Assembly (NCBI RefSeq): GCF_900113015.1
Contig: NZ_FONV01000020.1
Coordinates: 62,001-126,000, forward strand
Source: Actinoplanes philippinensis
Lineage (GTDB): Bacteria > Actinomycetota > Actinomycetes > Mycobacteriales > Micromonosporaceae
Length of the DNA stretch: 64,000 bases
Reading direction: 5' to 3'
The translations under genes and the position numbers were made by a program. Below, in pieces: positions 62,023 through 64,000 of the stretch (positions are counted from its first letter, which is position 1; each line of letters begins with the position of its first letter). A model generated the notes under the pieces. The model saw nothing but the letters and a program-made list of their open reading frames with translations. It did no database searches and was not told the origin of the DNA.

Positions 62023-63160
62023 GCAGCAGCGACAGCCGCTGCCCGGCGCGGCCCTCGGCGATCACTGCCAGGGTCTCGTTGGTCAGGCCCTCGGTGCTGA
62101 TCCGGGCGTCGGCGAGCCACGGGTTGCGGCGGCGGATGCCGATCAGCCGCTGGTACAGCGACGTGTCGCCGTCGCCCGGGGTGGCCGGCATCGGCGGGCG
62201 GACCGCGTCGTCGCCGCCGGGACGGTCCTCCTTGACGCCGTGCAGGCCCAGCTCGTCGCCGTAGTAGACGCTCGGCACGCCCGGCAGGAAGAACAGCAGC
62301 GCCACCGCGTGCCCCAGGTGGCGGGAATCGGTGACCTTGTCGGCGATCCGGGTGACGTCGTGGTTGCCGAGGAACGTCAGCGGCAGGAAGCCGGCGGTCC
62401 ACGCCCGGTGCCGGTCCAGCGCCCAGGCCAGCTCGAACAGGTTCCGGTCGTTCAGCGACGACCAGATCGCCTTCCACAGCTCGTACTGGGTGACCGAGTC
62501 CAGACCGGACCGTTTCACGTAGTCGCCGTAGTCGCCGTGGATCATCTCGCCGACGAACCAGGCGTGCGGGAACCGCTCACGCACCCGGGGCAGCACCGCG
62601 GCCCAGAACTCCGGGTCCACCGCGTACGCCGCGTCCAGCCGCCAGCCGTCGGCGCCGCGCTCCAGCCAGTGGCACATCACCTCGACGACGAAGTCACGCA
62701 CCGGCGGCGACGTGTGGTCGAGGGTGATCAGCCGGTCGTGGCCCTCGAACAGGTACGGGTACTCCCTGCTCCACCGCACCCACTCCCGCGGCCCGGTGCC
62801 GTCCAGCGCGGCCCGCACCGGCGGGAAGTCACGGCCGGTGTGGTTGAACACCCCGTCCAGCAGGATCCGGATCCCGCGCTGCCGGCAGGCCGCCACCAGG
62901 GCGTCGAAGTCGCCGTCGTCGCCGAGCCGGGGGTCGATCCGCAGGTGGTCGACGGTGTCGTAGCCGTGCGTGCCGGACGCGAAGACCGGGCCCAGCGCGA
63001 GCCCGTTGCAGCCCAGCCCGATCAGGTGGTCGAGCCAGGCCTCCAGGTGCCCGAGCCGGTGGTGGACCTCGCCCGCCGCGACGGCCGCCGGCTCCGCGCC
63101 GGTGAACCCCAGCGGGTACACGTGCCACCAGATGACATGCCCGACCCAGTCGTCGCTCAT
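61955..63160 (-). CDS. GH13 alpha-amylase-family enzyme
   Basis: A 401-residue intracellular GH13 protein with the conserved regions: GIRILLDGVFNHTG (I), GADGWRLDAAYAV with nucleophile Asp (II), AWFVGEMIHGDY with Glu (III) and LTFLGNHDVTRI with Asp (IV). No signal peptide and a short C-terminal beta domain suggest a cytosolic alpha-glucan or malto-oligosaccharide hydrolase of the cyclomaltodextrinase/neopullulanase or small-amylase type. The overlapping 3' end with the kinase gene is antisense only. Confidence 0.9.
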   Translation of the reverse strand: MSDDWVGHVIWWHVYPLGFTGAEPAAVAAGEVHHRLGHLEAWLDHLIGLGCNGLALGPVFASGTHGYDTVDHLRIDPRLGDDGDFDALVAACRQRGIRILLDGVFNHTGRDFPPVRAALDGTGPREWVRWSREYPYLFEGHDRLITLDHTSPPVRDFVVEVMCHWLERGADGWRLDAAYAVDPEFWAAVLPRVRERFPHAWFVGEMIHGDYGDYVKRSGLDSVTQYELWKAIWSSLNDRNLFELAWALDRHRAWTAGFLPLTFLGNHDVTRIADKVTDSRHLGHAVALLFFLPGVPSVYYGDELGLHGVKEDRPGGDDAVRPPMPATPGDGDTSLYQRLIGIRRRNPWLADARISTEGLTNETLAVIAEGRAGQRLSLLLNLGDEPFVHGRPVPPHSWTIE

Positions 63161-63169
63161 GATCCGACC

Positions 63170-64000
63170 CTATCCGTCGATGCTGCGTGACAGGTTCGCG
63201 ATGCTGGTCACCAGCGCCGTCAGGTAGGCGTCGATGCGCCACGTGGTGGCCACCACGGCGCCCAGCCGGGACACCAGCACCGGCAGCGGCGCGACGGCCG
63301 GGTCGGCCACCCAGCCGCTCACCCGGGCCGCCAGGTCGCCGATCAGGCCCCGGACGATGTCGCGGGCCAGCAGGATCAGGTCACCGGCCGCCTTGGTGAT
63401 CACGGTCATCGCGGTGCAGGTGGCGACCAGCCCTCGTAGCGCTTCGACGTTGTTGGCCATCAGCGTGTGGTACGCCCGGACGTCCGCGCCGGTCTCCCCG
63501 GCGAAGTCGTCGTCCAGGCAGCGCCGCAGGTCGCCGGCGATGACCAGCAGGTCGGCGGCCATGTCGGCCCACAGCCGGGCCTGCTCGGCCACCACGTCCG
63601 GCATCCCGGCCAGGTCGTCGACCATCCGCCGCAGCGGCGGGATCCGGGCCATCGCCACGGCCAGGCCGGCCGCGCGCACCGCCGCCTCGCCGTCGTCCAG
63701 CGGCACCGCGAACTCGGCGACCGGCACGTCGGCGAGCAGCGGCTCCACCCACTCGCGTCCCTCCACGGTGGCCAGCACCCCGTCGATGATCTCGGTCGCC
63801 GACCGGGGGCCGTCGTCCGGGTCGCCGACGAACCGGGCCAGCGTCTGCCGGCCGGCGGCCACGTCACGCAGCCCGTCCACGGTGATGACGAGCGTCTCCT
63901 CCACATAGGCGATCAGCTCGTCGTGGCGCACGTGCCGCTCCCCCAGTCCGGTGAGGACCCAGCCGCAGAGAGCCCCGAACGCGGCCTGATCCTTCTCGAA
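63170..64000 (-). CDS. helical hypothetical protein, start outside the window
   Basis: At least 276 residues, open to the right edge: the reading frame upstream of GTG 63931 stays open through EKDQAAFGALCGWVLTGLGERH, which looks coding, so the true start probably lies beyond 64000. The rest is Ala/Leu/Asp-rich helix (DELIAYVEETLVITVDGLRDVAAG; AYHTLMANNVEALRGLVATCTAMTVITKAAGDLILLARDIVRGLIGDLAARVSGWV). The overall pattern recalls the ESX/type VII-associated helical proteins with a hydrophobic central stretch. Function unknown. Confidence 0.6.
   Translation of the reverse strand, partial: FEKDQAAFGALCGWVLTGLGERHVRHDELIAYVEETLVITVDGLRDVAAGRQTLARFVGDPDDGPRSATEIIDGVLATVEGREWVEPLLADVPVAEFAVPLDDGEAAVRAAGLAVAMARIPPLRRMVDDLAGMPDVVAEQARLWADMAADLLVIAGDLRRCLDDDFAGETGADVRAYHTLMANNVEALRGLVATCTAMTVITKAAGDLILLARDIVRGLIGDLAARVSGWVADPAVAPLPVLVSRLGAVVATTWRIDAYLTALVTSIANLSRSIDG

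Overview
The window reads as chromosomal DNA of a high-GC filamentous actinomycete, most likely of the Micromonosporaceae/Actinoplanes type. Supporting signs are very GC-rich codon use with many GTG starts, a conservon operon (roadblock/DUF742/small GTPase), a furA-katG pair, a DivIVA protein, secreted cellulose-binding enzymes, several actinobacterial two-component pairs, and frequent start codons lying 6-7 bases after a TAnnnT -10 box (leaderless mRNAs). No rRNA, integrase, transposase, CRISPR array or phage gene is visible.

Layout. 1-1.3 kb: end of a probable Rieske oxygenase operon with its VanB-type reductase. 1.3-6.8 kb: methyltransferase, XRE/membrane pair, NmrA-like reductase divergent from a TetR regulator, and an ECF41 (SigJ-like) sigma factor with an adjacent flavoprotein. 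7.1-10.9 kb: a conservon (kinase-like, roadblock, DUF742, GTPase) ending in a styrene/indole-monooxygenase-like flavoprotein. 10.9-16.9 kb: GNAT, then a MacB/FtsX-like ABC exporter followed by a two-component system. 16.9-25.3 kb: small enzymes, an XRE-TPR regulator, a TetR/MFS efflux pair, a frameshifted repeat protein and a membrane GGDEF protein. 25.3-33.6 kb: a perfect CebR-type operator in front of a CBM2 glycoside hydrolase, then two large divergent hybrid sensor kinases. 33.6-35.3 kb: TetR and aldo/keto reductase.

35.3-35.8 kb holds the most unusual element. A promoter and perfect Shine-Dalgarno lead into a 16-codon ORF, MRRWQYPYLVLTGRRS. An intrinsic terminator with a mutually exclusive antiterminator follows, and then tRNA-Trp(CCA), tRNA-Gln(CTG) and tRNA-Tyr(GTA). 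The leader reads Trp-Gln-Tyr in the same order as the tRNA genes it precedes. This looks like ribosome-mediated attenuation of a tRNA operon by the decoding capacity of its own products.

36-47.6 kb: secreted CE15 glucuronoyl esterase with CBM2, glycosyltransferase, patatin-like lipase, TPR protein, a NarL-type two-component system, an EVE-domain protein and two MFS exporters (the second frameshifted). 47.6-57 kb: a subtilisin-like protease with Glu at the usual His position, a NADAR-domain protein, an AEC transporter, DivIVA and furA-katG. 57-64 kb: CheB and hybrid kinase reading frames that look like one gene split by an indel, an EnvZ-type sensor kinase, a GH13 amylase-like enzyme and the end of a helical protein that runs off the window.

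Four single-base frame disruptions in three otherwise intact genes suggest either gene decay or indel errors in the underlying assembly. All functional statements come from reading motifs by eye; no database search was possible.
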